A DNA stretch of 14,876 bases from Rhodopirellula sp. (lineage in GTDB: Bacteria; Planctomycetota; Planctomycetia; Pirellulales; Pirellulaceae): contig PAXU01000117.1 of the NCBI GenBank assembly GCA_002714565.1, positions 1-14,876 on the forward strand, written 5' to 3'. Below the pieces are notes generated by a model. The model was not told the origin of the DNA and searched no databases. It saw nothing but the letters and a program-made list of their open reading frames with translations. Positions 14,647-14,876 of this stretch are shown piece after piece; positions within the stretch are counted from its first letter, which is position 1, and each line of letters starts with the position of its first letter. The translations under genes were made by a program, and so were the position numbers.

Positions 14647-14876
14647 ATGAAGTTCGTAATCATCGGACTAACCGCCCGTCAAAATGTTTTAGACCATACC
14701 CATAGCCCTGAGTCGCTGTATTCCTTGGACTGCACTGGCAAATCTGAGCCTGACGGCTCTAAGCGTTATAAGCCCGTGGTTGCGTCTGGTAATAGGATCG
14801 CTCTTGACCTTTACCCCACAGATTCCTTACACATTGTGTTTGAAAATCGCTCTGGTTTAGAGGCGTTATGTAATGG
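14647..14876 (+). CDS. Possible hypothetical gene, 3' end outside window
   Basis: An ATG-initiated frame stays open for 76 codons to the right edge. The product starts MKFVIIGLTARQNVLDHTHS and contains NRIALDLYPTDSLHIVF, which has the alternation expected of beta-strands. The nearest Shine-Dalgarno candidate (AAGGA) is 14 bases upstream, too far for confidence. No other frame on either strand stays open here. An open run of this length can arise by chance, so it is listed as a candidate only. Confidence 0.35.
   Translation, partial: MKFVIIGLTARQNVLDHTHSPESLYSLDCTGKSEPDGSKRYKPVVASGNRIALDLYPTDSLHIVFENRSGLEALCN

Overview
The window looks like chromosomal DNA of a planctomycete, probably of the Pirellulales type, at moderate GC. 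This is inferred from protein style, not from a marker gene: a DUF11 lipoprotein beside Pro/Gln-rich secreted proteins, long-headed signal peptides, stand-alone clpX, weak or absent Shine-Dalgarno sequences, and a short dispersed intergenic repeat whose spurious frames read through in arginine-rich peptides. There is no phage, transposase, CRISPR array or rRNA.

Layout. 1-293 is the 5' part of a small lipoprotein gene (minus), running off the left edge. A gene-free stretch follows, with a 22-bp tandem duplication and the terminator of a tRNA-Glu(CTC) gene at 686-758 (minus). Then come a SolA-type amine oxidase and holA (DNA polymerase III delta), both minus and overlapping by one base. A divergent intergenic region carries repeat copy A and a perfect -10 box on each strand, and leads to a small membrane protein gene (plus). 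clpX (plus) meets a KDPG/KHG aldolase gene (minus) with overlapping stop codons. Repeat copy B lies in the next divergent intergenic region, before a secreted protein gene (plus).

6860-11325 is a four-gene minus-strand block. Three genes make envelope proteins: a lipoprotein, a secreted protein related to it by a shared domain, and a DUF11 lipoprotein. The fourth, a class I/II aminotransferase, is last. Divergent from it is an exported, LolA-like protein gene (plus), followed by a four-helix membrane protein gene coupled through ATGA to dtd (D-aminoacyl-tRNA deacylase). A gene for a double zinc-ribbon/TM2-domain protein (minus) and an open frame running off the right edge close the window.

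Housekeeping genes (holA, clpX, dtd, tRNA-Glu, the aldolase and the aminotransferase) are interleaved with lineage-specific envelope genes. The two strongest undescribed signals are the paired envelope proteins with the common domain (7978-11325) and the 100-bp ungapped repeat found in two divergent promoter regions. holA also appears to be transcribed as a leaderless mRNA.
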